A stretch of DNA of 64,000 nt from Nematostella vectensis (GCF_932526225.1 NC_064034.1:22039002-22103001); one strand, 5' to 3'; positions 20,363 through 33,384 are shown, numbered from the stretch's first letter. Program-made: numbers and translations. The notes: generated from the letters alone by a model not told the origin.

Positions 20363-20860
20363 TTGGCACCTGTTCCAGTCACTGTAATATGCAACGAGGG
20401 GACATCATCAATAGATGTGGTAAGTGATGATTTGTGGTGCTGGAGAAAACAAAACCTAAATGACCTTAGCTATTTTGTGTCACATGACAGACAGTTCAGG
20501 CAAACAGTTGCAAATTTATTGGAAGACGATATAGATAAGGAAGTCCAAGAAATTCCAAATAACCTATGGGAACTCTATGAAAATCATGATCAAACCGAGC
20601 CAATCAATTTGACATTACTGAATGAAACCTTTAGAGTCAATGAGGGCGAGCTCTCCAAACCAAAGACTGAATTCACAACCAGGGAAGATCGAGTGAGTAT
20701 CTTTGATGCAATCAAGAGTCCAGCAGCAACTGAGATGACAAGGCATAAAAACAATGCAATTGATAACTTTATTTTATCTAATGAGAATGTTGAGCTGCTA
20801 CGAGCATTTATAAATGTTGTCTGGTATCATATGTTTGATAGCGGAGCCGGAGCCCCATAG
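20363..20860 (+). CDS. unrecognised ORF, 165 aa
   Basis: An open frame of 165 codons immediately downstream of the helicase remnant. It is acidic with evenly spread charged residues, has no membrane segment, and ends in the GCGGAGCC repeat at 20838, which supplies its last residues. It could be the remainder of the helicase protein after an intron, or a separate small gene of the same element. I do not recognise the family. Confidence 0.3.
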   Translation: MAPVPVTVICNEGTSSIDVVSDDLWCWRKQNLNDLSYFVSHDRQFRQTVANLLEDDIDKEVQEIPNNLWELYENHDQTEPINLTLLNETFRVNEGELSKPKTEFTTREDRVSIFDAIKSPAATEMTRHKNNAIDNFILSNENVELLRAFINVVWYHMFDSGAGAP

Positions 20861-21160
20861 GTATAGAGAAATGGTCTATAACTATGCGACTCAGTTTTTG
20901 TGGTCAATGAGGTCATTGTCACAAGATGCCATCCATCCAGCCAGCCAGCCAGCAGCGATCTACCTCTGCCCAGGCTTCCTCATAATATGAATGGATCACG
21001 TGGGCTGACATCACTAAATCTGATTGGTCCAACTTTATCGATGATGACAGAAAATGACGACAGATTTTTCACACTTTTCGCTTTCGACAAGAAACAAAAA
21101 CACAGCAAACAATATCGATACCTACTGGTATTATTATTATATTACGTTTCTTTATGAATG
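20836..21160 (+). repeat. dispersed repeat with GCGGAGCC head
   Basis: GCGGAGCC, then CCATAGG, AGAAATGGT and ATGCGACT in the same order as at 44128-44195. Includes a short (CCAG)n tract near 20938-20952. Nothing coding is seen. Confidence 0.4.
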
Positions 21161-21432
21161 GAGAATGGAAAGAGAGGTAAGCAGCGTTTTCTTTGTTACT
21201 TTTTACTCTGTACTTTATGTGTAAAAAACGGAACGCTGCTACTTTATTGTTAGTATGCCGAAGTAAGAAAGAGAAAAACAAAACAAAACAAAAAAGAAAA
21301 GAAAAAATTTGTTTAAAATAAAAGCTAAACAGAAAACTTTAAAAAATCCTTATAAGTAAAACACTCTCTTCTCTGAGAATCACGTTGATATTTTACATAC
21401 ATTTAGTTTAAAAGGCACTTGTTGTTCAGTGC

Positions 21433-22820
21433 TTGAAGAGATGGTACTTTTTTTTATGTTATCGCCGGCAAAGGGAAGAGCACGATGTTAAGCACGCTTT
21501 AAGCATGCAACCGCTGATCACAAGTTTGCAGGCGGCATCCAGTACCAAACAGTGCTGGTTTGCCGATGATGCCTGCGGAGCCGGCTCTATACTGGAAATA
21601 AAGAAGTGGTGGGATAACATTAACATTCTTGGCCCAAGCTTTTTAGGTGCGAGGTTACAAAGCTAGCAGAATTTGCCCTCTCGCAACCACAGGCATGCTA
21701 AGCTGTATATACCTTCGGCCTGAAACATCGCTATACTTACTTTCTAAGGACTCTGCCAGACATTCAGGATTTACTAAAGCCGCTTGAGAACGCGATATAG
21801 AATGTGCTCATTCCCGCAATCACTGACCATAGGTGCAGTCCGCTTGAGAGAGACTTCCTTGCACTACCCGTCCGTCTAGGGGGTCTAAGCATGACAAATC
21901 CATGTCTTGAAGCAGATATAGAGCTATCATCTTCTGTTAAAGCTACCGCCCCACTTGTCCAACAGATAGTAGTTCAAAGTCATCAGTTGCCTGACGATTC
22001 TGTTGTGAAGTCACTACAGCAAGCTGTAAAAAGCGAGAGGGCTGAGGTACTTAAGGAGAGAGCAGATGGCATAAGGGACGAAGCTCCGCGGAACATCCAC
22101 CGCGCACTAGATCTTGCCGCAGAAAAGGGATCTTCAGTGTGGCTTACAGTGCTCCCCCTCCGTGAGATGGGCTACAACCTAAACAAGGGGGAATTTCGCG
22201 ACGCCATCAAACTACACTATGATTGGCACAAGTTCACACTAGATCATGCGATGATCTGTAAGCGAGGAGGATTCATTTACCAGCGCCATAACGAATTATA
22301 GGTTCTGGAATGGCTCTGCAATGATGTAAAGATCGAGCCTTTCTTGCAAGATATCACAGGGGAACAACTCGGAAGGGGACCTAATACTGCCCCAGATGCA
22401 AGATTAGATATACACGCCCGGGGTTTCTGGGAACCACAAAGAGCAGCGTTCTTTGATGTCAGGGTCTGTCACCCTAATGCTGGCTCTTATAGGGACTTAG
22501 AACTACACCAGATTTATCGCAATCATGAGAACGAGAAGAAAAGATTATACTCGCGAAGAGTTCTCGAAGTTGAACAAGGAACCTTTACAAGCACTGGTGG
22601 GATGGGAAAAGAATGTCTGCGTTTTTACAGTTGCCTCGCCGAGCTGCTAGCTGTTAAGAAGGGAGAACGATATAGTGACACAAAAAGCTGGATAAGGGCC
22701 AGAGTCTCCGCCCTTCTCCGTTCTGCGCTTGTCTGCCTCAGAAGGTCACAGGCAAGAAATTACAGATTCGATTTGAAGAACATTGACTTTAAAATTGCCA
22801 ACTCTGAAAGCTCGGGTTGA
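21433..22820 (+). pseudogene. LINE remnant: RT palm piece and RLE-type endonuclease domain
   Basis: 21433-21666 contains an RT motif (CWFADDACGAGS with FADD). After about 130 degraded bases, 21804-22301 has the region PVRLGGLSMTNP, then RNIHRALDLAAEKGSS, and DHAMICKRGGFIYQRHNEL with a Cys/His pair and an RHN motif; 22344-22820 continues with [12 protein letters not shown] and [12 protein letters not shown]. The RHN followed by spaced acidic residues is like the restriction-like endonuclease of R2-group LINEs. A frameshift or deletion separates 22301 from 22344, and a further deletion removes part of RT. The 3' UTR ends with AATAAA (about 23029) and a (TAA)n tail. Exact clade is uncertain. Confidence 0.6.
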
Positions 22821-23048
22821 ATAAGATTAATGTACTTTTTAGTTTTTAGTTTTCTCGATATTTTAACACTCCATACTTTTAGAATTAGTTTTTTGCTTTT
22901 AAATTATTTTTACACATTGTTATCATTATTATTGAATTCATCAGTGATTAAACAATAATACTTTTAATGTCAAAAAATGTGATTGTAGAGAATTGTACAT
23001 AGATTATTCGATTTTATAATTATTGTTAATAAAGATTATTATTATCCT

Positions 23049-23225
<177 letters not shown>

Positions 23226-23261
23226 CAAATATCTTTGATGAAAAAAAAACCCATTTTTTAA

Positions 23262-25530
23262 AGGTATGGAAGTTTGTGGTCCATAACATGACGGTTGCGG
23301 ACTTGCAAGAGCGTATGACAAGAGGAGACACCACCATCGCCAACAAGCTATTGTACTTTGGCGCAAGCCTTCACAGTATTGGGACCAGCGACGCAGAGAG
23401 CTAAGAGCGATGGTGCAGTGTATGGTTAATGAGAAACATGGGCTTCCATCGTTTTTCATGACAGGCAGCTGTGCAGAGTTCTACTGGCCTCCACTTAGAG
23501 CAGTATATCCTCGAGACAACTGGGGAGACGGTGAACTTGCTTGAAGACAGCAATGCTCGTTTCAAGGCAGTTCAAGAGAACACCCACCTGGTGGTGAGCT
23601 ACTTTGATATGCACACTCGCTCATATCATGAGAACGTAGTTAGACCTGTTTTTGGAGTGAGTGACTACTGGTACAGGTACGAGTTTGCGGAATCACGTAG
23701 CCAAATCCACTGGCATCAGTTGAGCTGGAGAGAAGACCGCCAGCCTCATGAGCTTCTTCACCAAGCTGTGCAAGAGGAGTGCCAGAAGCCAGAGAAAGTT
23801 CGCAGGCTGAACGAATGGGTGGAGGACAATTTCGCCATCAGTGCATCCAACCCAGCATGTAATTATTTTCATTTGTAAATAAACAAATTAAAAAGTTAAT
23901 TGTGGAAGTTCATAACTTTTGCTGCAGCTACAATGTGGGATTACAAGAGCGCAGAGTGATTGAGTTAAAGGCATAGGAAGGTGCCTCAGGCAGCCTCAAT
24001 ACAACTCATGTTTGACCATGGATTGCAGCTTAAGATTAAGAATTTGTTTTTGTGGAGGGAGAAAAACTGGAGAACCAACCAACCAATTCAACTCCAACGT
24101 AACTGGTAATCGAACCCAGGAACCAGTGCTGAAAGGCACAGGCACGACAAAGTGATGCTCTGCCCACACTTCTTTAAACATTGTAACTGTAATTTCATAT
24201 TCCTTTTACAAATTTCTCTTAAACCTAGGTAAAGATGAGGATGGAGAACCACGTAAAGAATTCTGGCTACCACCAGAAGGAACAGCCGAGCCAGTGTCTG
24301 AGGATGATGACCCCTTGGTGAGAATGCTGTTAGACGTGGATGCTGTGCGTGAAGACCATCTGCATCTCGTCAATCGTGTAGGCCTTCACACCTGCTGAGA
24401 TTATTGTCTTCGCATACCTAGACATGCTGAACCTGGTATGCAACCTGGAGAGCGTGTTTGTCGTATGGAATTCGGTTCAGAGTACCATCGTGGGAAACAA
24501 AAAAGAGAAGAATTGGATAATGTTGCAGATCGCAATGGGGCTGATCGCCTAGAGATGGCAAGAGATCACCCAAGAGTTATATAGCACTCGAGATATAACC
24601 TTCAATCCTGGAGAGCAAACTGCGATTTGAGCGTAATTCTGTCAAACCCACCTCCTGACAACCCTAGCACTGATGACATTATCGCCATTGTAGACTGTTT
24701 GTGCGTATGCATGTAAATGAGCATACAGGAGCAACTGAGGATCTCTTTAAGGACATGGTCAATGCAGTTGACTCGGCGGATGAAGTGTCTGGTAGATCAG
24801 TTTGTGCACGAATGCTAATGAAAACTGTTGGCAGGAGAGATGTAAGTTGACTAGAGGCCTCGTCCGAACTTAGTGGCCTTCCTCTATGGCGATGTACTCG
24901 CCAGCTCTCTTACCTGTCAATGAAGGGTTCCCGGAGGCTTGAGAGAAATTGGGATACAGCTACCTCAAGTACAGCATTAGACAAGTATCTAGCCAGACCA
25001 TGTGATCAGGTTTGTTCCTGGTATCAGTTTGCATCTAAAAGAGAAAAAGTCCCAGTTGTTAGTGGTGGCTCCACCCATGCTACCTGGCCACTCCAGGAGG
25101 ATTTTTGTAGAACCATGATGCTACTCCACTGGCCGAACTGGTTCAGACTAGATGAGCTGAAATCTGCCGATGAGTCGTGAAAAGATGCATTTTCAAGGTT
25201 TGTCATCACAGATCAGTGTCCTATGTTCGTCGAAGCCATCGTGGTTAATGTTTCACGACAAGCTGAAGGTGCGAGAGAGCCAACATACGAGTCTGACGGT
25301 GAAGATGAGCCAGCAGATGCGGAAGAGCAACCAGACTGGGTTGACAACTACACTGGACCAAACCAGACGTATGAGGGCGTGAAAGAATTCCAGTATGACG
25401 ATGGAGCTGAGGACTTTGACTGGAGCAGCAGTACAATAGTAATCCCAGAGACTGCTGATCCCAAAGTATGGCTAGTGAATCAAATTGAAGAAAGTGACAA
25501 TGCAGAGGATGGAGAGCTTATGCTATAAGC
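23262..25530 (+). pseudogene. Helitron Rep (HUH endonuclease) portion
   Basis: Frame-shifted coding sequence of a Helitron-like N-terminal domain: LQERMTRGDTTIANKLLYFG (23310s), LPSFFMTGSCAEFYWPPL (23440s), then 23471-23858 with VSYFDMHTRSYHENVVRPVF, DYWYRYEFAES and the HUH-type motif QIHWHQLSW (His-Trp-His at about 23708-23716). An intron (23859-24228) joins in frame to KDEDGEPRKEFWLPPEG. Further blocks, with many stops, run to 25528, the last being an acidic open stretch (25223-25528). The Rep nicks and rejoins single strands in rolling-circle transposition. At least six frame breaks show it is dead. The N terminus is missing or displaced by the adjacent LINE tail. Confidence 0.75.
23859..24228 (+). 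other. intron in the Helitron Rep gene
   Basis: Starts GTAATT and ends CCTAG. Removing it joins GCAT to GTAAAGATG and keeps a long open frame on both sides. It contains, on the minus strand near 24105-24120, a GGTTCGATTACC box like the B box of tRNA-derived SINEs. Confidence 0.6.
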
Positions 25531-25544
25531 TTATGCTTATATCG

Positions 25545-27229
25545 CAGATGATTACACCCCCTTGAGGCTAGTGGTGTCAGGCACTGGTGGCACAGGCAAG
25601 TCTTACATGATCAAGTGCATCCAAAGGCTTGTGCAACAGCTTTTCGGTAAGAACGATGCAGTGCAGGTTGTGACACCAACAGGAAATGCAGCCTTTATAG
25701 CCCAGGGTACTACAGCTCACAGCTTTCTATTCTAACCGACTGGTGGGAGAGCGTGCAACGAACTCACGGTGCCGCTGGCAATGCACTGAGGACGTTGCAG
25801 GAGAATTGCAAGAACCTGGCTGTCCTAATTGGCGATGAACGTTCCATGGTTGGACGTACAATGCTAGGCTGGATGGAGCAGCACATGAGGTAATATTTGA
25901 AACACTTTCTTTTAATTGGAGAGAGGGAGGACGAGGATGTACATGTTATCATTCTACCTCTTCCTCTGAACTGTCTCTGTCTCGTTCTGTCTCTGAACTT
26001 TCTCATCTTCATCATGCAAGACATGAGAAATATAACAATAAAAGATTTGTACTATTTATTTTATTTTGAGGTATGGAATAAATAAAGGGACAACATCTGA
26101 GCAGCTATGGGGAGGTATTCCTGTGGTGGTGCTAATGAGCCCCACCCCAACATACATACCTGACTCTCGTAATGCTCCCTCCAACCATGGTCGCCTGGTG
26201 TGGACGATGTTTGATTCTGCTGCTGAACTTACACAGACAATCAGACAGGCAGAGTCTGAGCGGCAACTGAGAGATGCTGATGTCACTGCGAACATACACA
26301 ACCACTACAGAGCAGGTACACTGGCTCCAGCAGTTTCAGTGGCAGAACCTACAGCAAACACATGGTAATGGACTTCTTTAAAGAATGGATGAAGAAGGTC
26401 TTTTCGTCTTTCCTACAGTGGGGTAGAAACAAGACGAAGATCTTGGAGTGCAATAGCCTACCAGGACATCCAGTTGCTAAGATAAAGGCAGAGAACCACG
26501 GCCATCATGCTCAAAAAGCAGATAGCAACAAGGCAGGTAGCCTGCTGCCTCGTCTCTGCCTGTACCGCGATAGCAAGGTAATGTTGGTAGCTAACCTTAA
26601 GGCTACATGGGGCCTTTTTAATGGTGCTGTTGGTCGGGTTGTGGATATTGTGTATCTCAACGGACGTAGACAAACTGATGATCCACCACCGCTCCCTGAC
26701 TATGTGATGGTAAGATTCACTAACTACACTAGACCAGCATTCCTTGCAGGTGACCCGCAAGTAGTGCCGATTGTGCCTGTTAGTCGCTCTATTGAATGTG
26801 CATGTAGGTGCACACGTGTCCAGGTTCCCTTGAGACTGGCATGGGGGATGACGATCCACAAATGCCAAGGTATGACGGTAGGGGAAGGGGAACCATTCAG
26901 GTACGTTGTGATTCACCCTGGTAAGTATGCCTTTGAATCAAAGAACCCTGGTGCGCTGTTTGTTGCTTTATCAAGAGCTAAATCAGCTGGAGGTGAAGGT
27001 ACTGACCCAGATTTCGCATGCCATGGGGATGTTCTGGTCAATGAAGACAGATTCAGAGCAGTAGACACTCGGACAACGAGAGCCCGTACATTCGAGATGA
27101 GAGGCTTCATCAGCTCTCTGCAGAGTGTCGCCAGAGACGTGACTATGCACCTGCATACCAGAGAAACACCTTTCTAGAACTTGTACGGTGGGCTGAAGCA
27201 TATAACCATGAAGAATGATTTAGAGAGAT
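25545..27229 (+). pseudogene. Helitron PIF1-type helicase portion
   Basis: Walker A SGTGGTGKSYMIK at about 25577-25615, then VQVVTPTGNAAF, Walker B-like VLIGDERSMVGRTMLGWMEQ (25820s), an intron (25890-26070), YGINKGTTSEQLWGGIPVVV, and in 26362-27177 the RecD/PIF1 C-terminal motifs: LPGHPVAKIKAE, LCLYRDSKVMLVANL, TWGLFNGAVGRV, AWGMTIHKCQGMTV and LFVALSRAKS. Together with the HUH domain upstream this is the Rep-Hel protein of a Helitron. Frame breaks near 25733 and 26365 disable it. It ends by about 27225; no 3' hairpin-CTRR terminus is identified downstream. Confidence 0.8.
25890..26070 (+). other. intron in the Helitron helicase gene
   Basis: 181 bp, GTAATA at the donor and TTTTGAG at the acceptor. 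The join ATGAG/GTATGG restores a continuous helicase frame (HMRYGINKG). Confidence 0.65.
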
Positions 27230-28020
27230 AACGATCCAACATCGAGTCAACAACGAGTTGCTCCTAAGCTTGTCTTGTTAAGAGCAATAAGATGTGGATG
27301 AGATCATCATGTGGGGTGATTGTTTCTTTTCCTTAAATGCCATCTTTTTCTTGCTTGCCTGGAGGTATAGCCCGAATGCCTACATTAGCTAGGCTAGGGA
27401 AAGGGCTGGCATGCAATAGTAATATCTTTACATATTACTGCACAGTGCTTGTTACAGGCAGTACGCAGGGTGCGCAGTGATGCAGCACAGGGCGGAACCT
27501 GAAGCACTGAAGCCGGCAGGTTAGTAGGCATAGAGTAATGTTGCGGCGCGTGGTCCGTGAACATTGCTGTGCCCAGTGTTGATCCGGCATGGGGGTCAGG
27601 AATACACTGTAACTAGCAAATGAGGGAAAATCTTGCTCAGAGTGATCAACCCTAGCTTGGCATTCTGGGTGAGGACTGGCGGGCAGGTGGCTGGATTGAC
27701 GGCATTTGCACTTCCAAGTGCTGGACCTGGCTTGCCGGGAAGGCTGGTAATCGCAAAATTACTGGGGCCTGGTGCTGACCTTTGTTGTTTGAGGCACTGT
27801 AGCTGACAGGTTAGTGAGCGGTTGGAGATCGCCACCTGCACAGTGCTGACTCACTGCAGTCCTATGCACTGTGGTCAGGGAGAAGTCACCTTTTTGCTGG
27901 GCAGTGGAGATCTTCCTCTGTTCAGTGGGCACAGCTGGGCGAATAGTAATCTACTAGATTACCGTGCCACAGTGTTTGACTATTGGTCATGAGCACTGTC
28001 AGGCTGGCAAAGATGAATGT
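27230..28020. other. no gene seen
   Basis: Moderately GC-rich sequence without a supported gene; probably Helitron 3' region, but its end is not found. Confidence 0.4.
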
Positions 28021-28253
28021 ATAGACCGATCGTTTTCTTAACTTTTCTAAAAAAAAATTCAAGCCTATGTAAGAATATCTTTGGTAGCAAATCAATCGGA
28101 CACAATAGATATAGAACTTAGTAGTTGCCAAAAGTAAAATACATTAAGAGAACATTGAACTTTCACTACAGAATGTAACAATTTAAAATATCTTGTATTC
28201 TGTATTTTTTTAAGTTTAAGTTCATCTTCACTCTGCTTTTTTGATCGGTCTAT
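28021..28253. repeat. MITE-like element with 11-bp inverted termini
   Basis: ATAGACCGATC at 28021-28031 and GATCGGTCTAT at 28243-28253 are perfect inverted repeats around AT-rich, non-coding sequence. No clear target duplication. Confidence 0.4.
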
Positions 28254-29230
28254 GGCCCGTGAGGGCAATGGCTGGCGTGTAGTAGCACGTGCGGTATCTA
28301 CCCCTTTTGGTGGTACATACACTGCGGCCATGGGAATCCAGGCAAGTCTGTACTATAACTGTACACTTTTATTTTCAAACTACTATTTTTCTATAATTCT
28401 CTATGTATCTGTAGGTATATCTGTAAATTGTTATCTCTTCTATTGGACGTACCCGCTATAGCAACATCAAAGCTTGAAAAAGGTTCCCAAAACAGAGAAA
28501 ACTGAACACTTAAAGACCAAAGATAAGAACCAACAAAAACAAAACTCAACCACACAAAAGTATCAAGCATCAAAGTAGAAGAGTCGTCAACCTAAGTCGT
28601 CGACCAAATATTCAATCTCAAAATCCCGTCTCAAGCTCAATATCATCCTCATAACAGCTACTCAGGTGATCTCAACTTTTTGATGGGTAGTGTAATTGCT
28701 CAAAAAAGCGCCTATTCAAGCAATTGCGGTACTCTCTCTTTATGACTTTTCACTGTTAAACCTTGAGCTTATCCAGTTCACATACTACACAGAATATATC
28801 TCCACCAAGAGAAACAATTTGATAAAAATAGATGTTCAATGCCGAGACAGAAAAAGGGGTGTCATGCACTTGGTAAGCCTTAAGTCAATAATTTGACCAT
28901 GAAACAATATATAGTATTCCCTTTCCTTTTCCCGCTTATTTATTTCTTCTTTTTTTTTTGTTTTCTTTGATATATTGTGATCTTTATTTATGGGAGAGAG
29001 GAGATTATCCTGCAGTGCAAACATGTAAAAGCTTCAACAAGAAAGACGTAGGCCTATAGTATTATACACTTCAAAATTATGTCATAGAACACTATGTCAC
29101 TTTTACTTCTTTTTCTGGATGGGACATGGGAAGATATACTGTAGGATGCTTTACACATAGCAGATGGTGTTGTTAGTGGTTATCTACATGTGAACAAATC
29201 AAATAATCAGCAAAAGTAAAAAAAACATGT
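28254..29230. other. no gene seen
   Basis: AT-rich, short frames only; nothing supported. Confidence 0.5.
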
Positions 29231-32200
29231 CCACGATGGGCTCGCGGGCGCACGAAATCGGCGCTTTCAAATGCCGGCAGATTTCCCCACTTTCGAATGC
29301 ATTTCGCTTCCACGGTAACCAAAGGCGCGTTCTGTAAACAATGCACTGCCGATTGGCGCAAGCGCTGAAATCAGACCACCAAAGCAGCACAAATATTGTA
29401 TTTGATGTTAATATAAATCCAGGATTCAAAAGAAAATTTCATTGTCTTTCTCATGAGAACCTCTTTTTTCCCCGTAAGTCCTCTGTTTTTCAGAAACTGA
29501 CAAAACTCTCGAGCGTATGATTGTCAATCGATCAGAATTTTTCTGGCGAGTGGGATATCTACTCGAGCGTCCTCTGTAAAAACACGAGAAAATAACCTAT
29601 CAAATCAGACGAACAAGCAAAACTTTCATGAACATTTTCTTTGTTATGCTTCTCTGTGTATATGTCTTGAAAATCAGCTCGTCTAACCTAAAGCTTTTCA
29701 AGTTATTAAAGTTTTTGTGAGGTTCTCTAGTTCGCATCTAGTCGGAAAATGAGATGGTTCGAGCGTATAACGGGGATCGAGCGAATGAGTATCAATTTGA
29801 TATCTAAATGAGATTTTTGGCCGATAGTATTTCGGCAGAGGATCGAGTAACTATTGATCTGTCTTCCCTGAAATTTCTCAGCCAAAGGACAAAATGGCGA
29901 CTGTTAATCTCTGCTTTGAAGGGAGAAATTTTCGCGCGCGTCCAGCGTTTCTCGAAGATGTGATGTCAGGACGAATCCGCAAGGATTGAATGAGTACCAT
30001 TTTCTTTTTTGATTTTCATTGATTTAAAAACCCTGAAAGAACAAAATGTTTAATATAGATTCAAGTAAACGTTCTATAAAATCCATCGACTTTAGTTTGG
30101 TTTTTGTTAAGTTATTAGCTTTCAAAGTCAGAGCAAGCGTAATTCTCAGTCCACTTTGCCGTGGTTACCAATTGTTCAACCGTAGGCCCACTCTATTTCA
30201 TATATTCATATATTCATAAATTCTTATTTTGTTATTTGAGAGTATTTTTTTTGTACTTCACCCGCTAAAACCTGAACAGAGGGAAACTTGTTTACTTAAG
30301 CTATGTTCTTGTTAACTCTTCCATCCTAAATCAGCACAACTAATTCAAAACAAACGATATTCCTGGATTGAGTTTGCTCTTAGGGCTGGACCCTTCACCG
30401 AATGTAGTTGTAGAATATCATCTGAAGGCTGGATGACACTTGCTTGTAGGTTTTTCCTTAGGTTTTAATTTAACTTTTGGAATGTGACAGGTCCAACATC
30501 AATTTTATTTGTATTAGTGCCTTCACATATGGAAAAAAGGTGTCCTTTACTTTGCTCCTATTTCTTGAGTGACCTACAGTATGGAGAACTTGGCAGGTAG
30601 GCATGCTTGACCTCCCCCTCCCCCTCTTTAGCTAAAAAGATTCCTCTGCATAAAAAAAAAATATGAGTACTTGGTACCAGCTACTGCACAGCTGCTCTAG
30701 AAGCTAGACTAGGAATTTGTCAAATCAGTTGAGTAGACTAATGTGTAGACAAAAACAAAAAGGACAGGCATCACTTACGTTATCATGAACATCCTAAATA
30801 ATTGTCATCAGTTTCTTGAAGCACTTTAACACCTCCTCAGTCTCAAAGATTCTGTTTCTATTTTCACTAGACTATGGTCTCTACCACAGCGGTCCTTAGT
30901 CTTAGCCTAGTCTGACAGTAAGGACAGCTGCACAAAATACTTTGACATTGCATCAACGGTTATGTATATGATGTGTCTGTTCACAACAAACCAAAAATGA
31001 TTTTAGTACATGTAAGGAAAACTATGTTCACCTGTGGCTATGCCATCCTCTATCACTTTTTGGTAATCTGTGGTTTCTTCTTATGATTTAAGTGTTTTTG
31101 AGAGTGGGGTAAACAAAAACCCCCAGGATTAAAAAAAGGAATAGTTTATACTAAGTTTGTTTTTGTCTTGCTTTCTATTGCTCTTAGTGATTTATATAGT
31201 AGGAGATAGAAGTTTCATTTCTAACTCTTCTTTTATTGATAAATAACTCAATAATAAAGTTTTGCTGCTGTAAAATTAAAGCAAGCTCTTCTGTACTCAC
31301 TGTATAGGGCACCAATAACTGTCAATCAAGTCTCACAACACTTAATTAATAAATATTTGGAAAATCTAGGGACATAAAATTTTTTAATTGATATAGTTGA
31401 ATATATTTTGGTTGATATAGTTCTTTGGGTATCATAAACTAGAGTTATCACCTTTTATGGGATTCACAAGATAAGGCATAGAAGAGGAAGACGGCTAACA
31501 AGGACTTGGAATAGCAAATAAAAATAAAGCTTTTTTTAAGTAAAGGCAATCCAGAATAATAAAAATAGAGAAATCATAGATCCACTCAGACAATAACAGG
31601 TATTCTAAGCCCTTGTACAGTTGTTAATGAAATACACCAGTACAAGCCAAGTAGCTTGGAAGGATTGCATGAAAAAGGTGGACTCATGTATCAAGGATTT
31701 TTATGACTGCTTCAAGCTACAAAAGAGTAAGTGGATTTAAAAGAAAATTCTAATACTACTATTTTTGCTTAGGAATATACTTTTTAGAGAAAAGGTAAAG
31801 GCAAGATAAAAATTACTTTCTTGCCCAGTCATAAAGAGATGCTTGAGATAGGAATGTAGCATTTTATAAATTGTTCAAAGGGGAGTGATGCTCGAATTGT
31901 ATAGTACAAGGTTGTTATTAAAATATGTTAAGGGGTTTGAAATATACAGTACCGATGTTTGGAAAACAGTTACATGTAGATCAATTTGCAAAGAAACATC
32001 ATGTTAGACATATTATTTAATAAATCACAGGTATTCTATTACAAATATCACCATGAACCTTTTGGTAAAAATTGAAGCTAGAATCCACAGAGCATAAATG
32101 CTTTAAAAAAACAATAGAATAAAAAAAATAATTCGACATGCTCACAGACTTTATCCTTCTAAGGAAATCTTCCAGAGACTCCTTCCTCGGGGATCTGTCC

Positions 32201-32554
32201 CATTGGGCCTCAATTTTCGTTCCTAGAGAAACACAATCACATTGCAACCTCTCTTGTGTAGCCTTGACAACAGATTGGTAAGAAAATATGCGTCGCTCTT
32301 CTCGAACCCCGACAAAATTATTTCTTTAGAGAGACTCAAGCTTGTCATAGAAGCTCAATTTTTTGCTGCTTTGTTTTTATCTTCCACTATTGTTTGTTTT
32401 CCTTTCTAAATCCAATAATTTTGACAAGACTCCTTCGAACAGCCTTTGCCGCCATTTTTAATTCCGAGTGTTTTTTGGATGGGTAACCGCTGGTTTTTGC
32501 GGGCTCGCGAGAATACGAAAGCGCCGATTTTGACCACATATTAGCCCACCGTGG
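29231..32554. mobile_element. unknown 3.3-kb element with ~38-bp imperfect inverted termini
   Basis: Left end 29231-29268 and the reverse complement of 32517-32554 share CCACG(A/G)TGGGCT and, after a diverged 12-base middle, AAATCGGCGCTTTC. Further in, both arms have GGTAACC. The interior is AT-rich with no frame over about 75 codons, so it is a non-autonomous or fully decayed element. No clear target duplication was found. Confidence 0.5.
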
Positions 32555-33384
32555 TCTCATTTGCTTATCACAACAGGGGCGGTGTTGTATTTAATACCCA
32601 ACATTACTGAGTGTTTTGTTGTTCACTTTTATCACATCAATTTGGGTGGCAAACTAATGCCAAAAAATACAGAAATGTAGCTGTGGCAGTAACACCACTA
32701 TATAATAACAGCATAAACCCTTTTGACACAAAGAAAACTGACTAATTCGTAATCAATACAAATAACTGAGTGCAGGGGTGTAGAAAGGAGTCTCGCTCCC
32801 ACCCACCCCCACCCCTTCTAGCAGCCAATTTTTTCGTATCGGGCAGCGTATCCGTATGCATGTGTTTCTTATTTCAATTCAAGTATATTTGATGTATTTA
32901 CAATGCTATTAAAATTAGAAACTATCACACGACTGTTATTCATTATTCAAAATGTACGTGCATGGTCTCTATAGTTTATCTTACTGCACAACATGAGTAT
33001 GAATCCTTATTTATAAGCTTCCACCAAAAACTTTTACCCTGAAGACTCCCCTTGGGCTATTTCCTCTATACCCACCCAAAAAAAATACCCGCCTAAACAA
33101 AGAAATAGTGACAGTTCTTAAACACTTAATACTGTACCCTCACTATAAATTCTAGATAACTGTTACCTTATAAATAAATTAACTTTTGAGTCTGAAATAT
33201 ATTTCCTCTTTTTAAGTGTGTTGGGACCTTTCTCTGGTGCCTTTAGCTAAGGAAACATTGAATCAATTGTATAAATCAATCAAACATTTGTGAAATGTAA
33301 TGAATTTAGGTATGCCATTGTTACAGAATACAAAAAATTTTATAGCCTCATCAAGCAATGTCATCACTTTAAAAACATGATAAA
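32555..33384. other. no gene seen
   Basis: AT-rich spacer between two elements. It ends in TAAA (33381-33384), the left target duplication of the next transposon. Confidence 0.5.

Noticed and set aside
24040-24180. tRNA gene or SINE on the minus strand inside the Helitron intron
   Set aside because: A GGTTCGATTACC B box is visible, but no convincing A box or cloverleaf; only mentioned within the intron entry.
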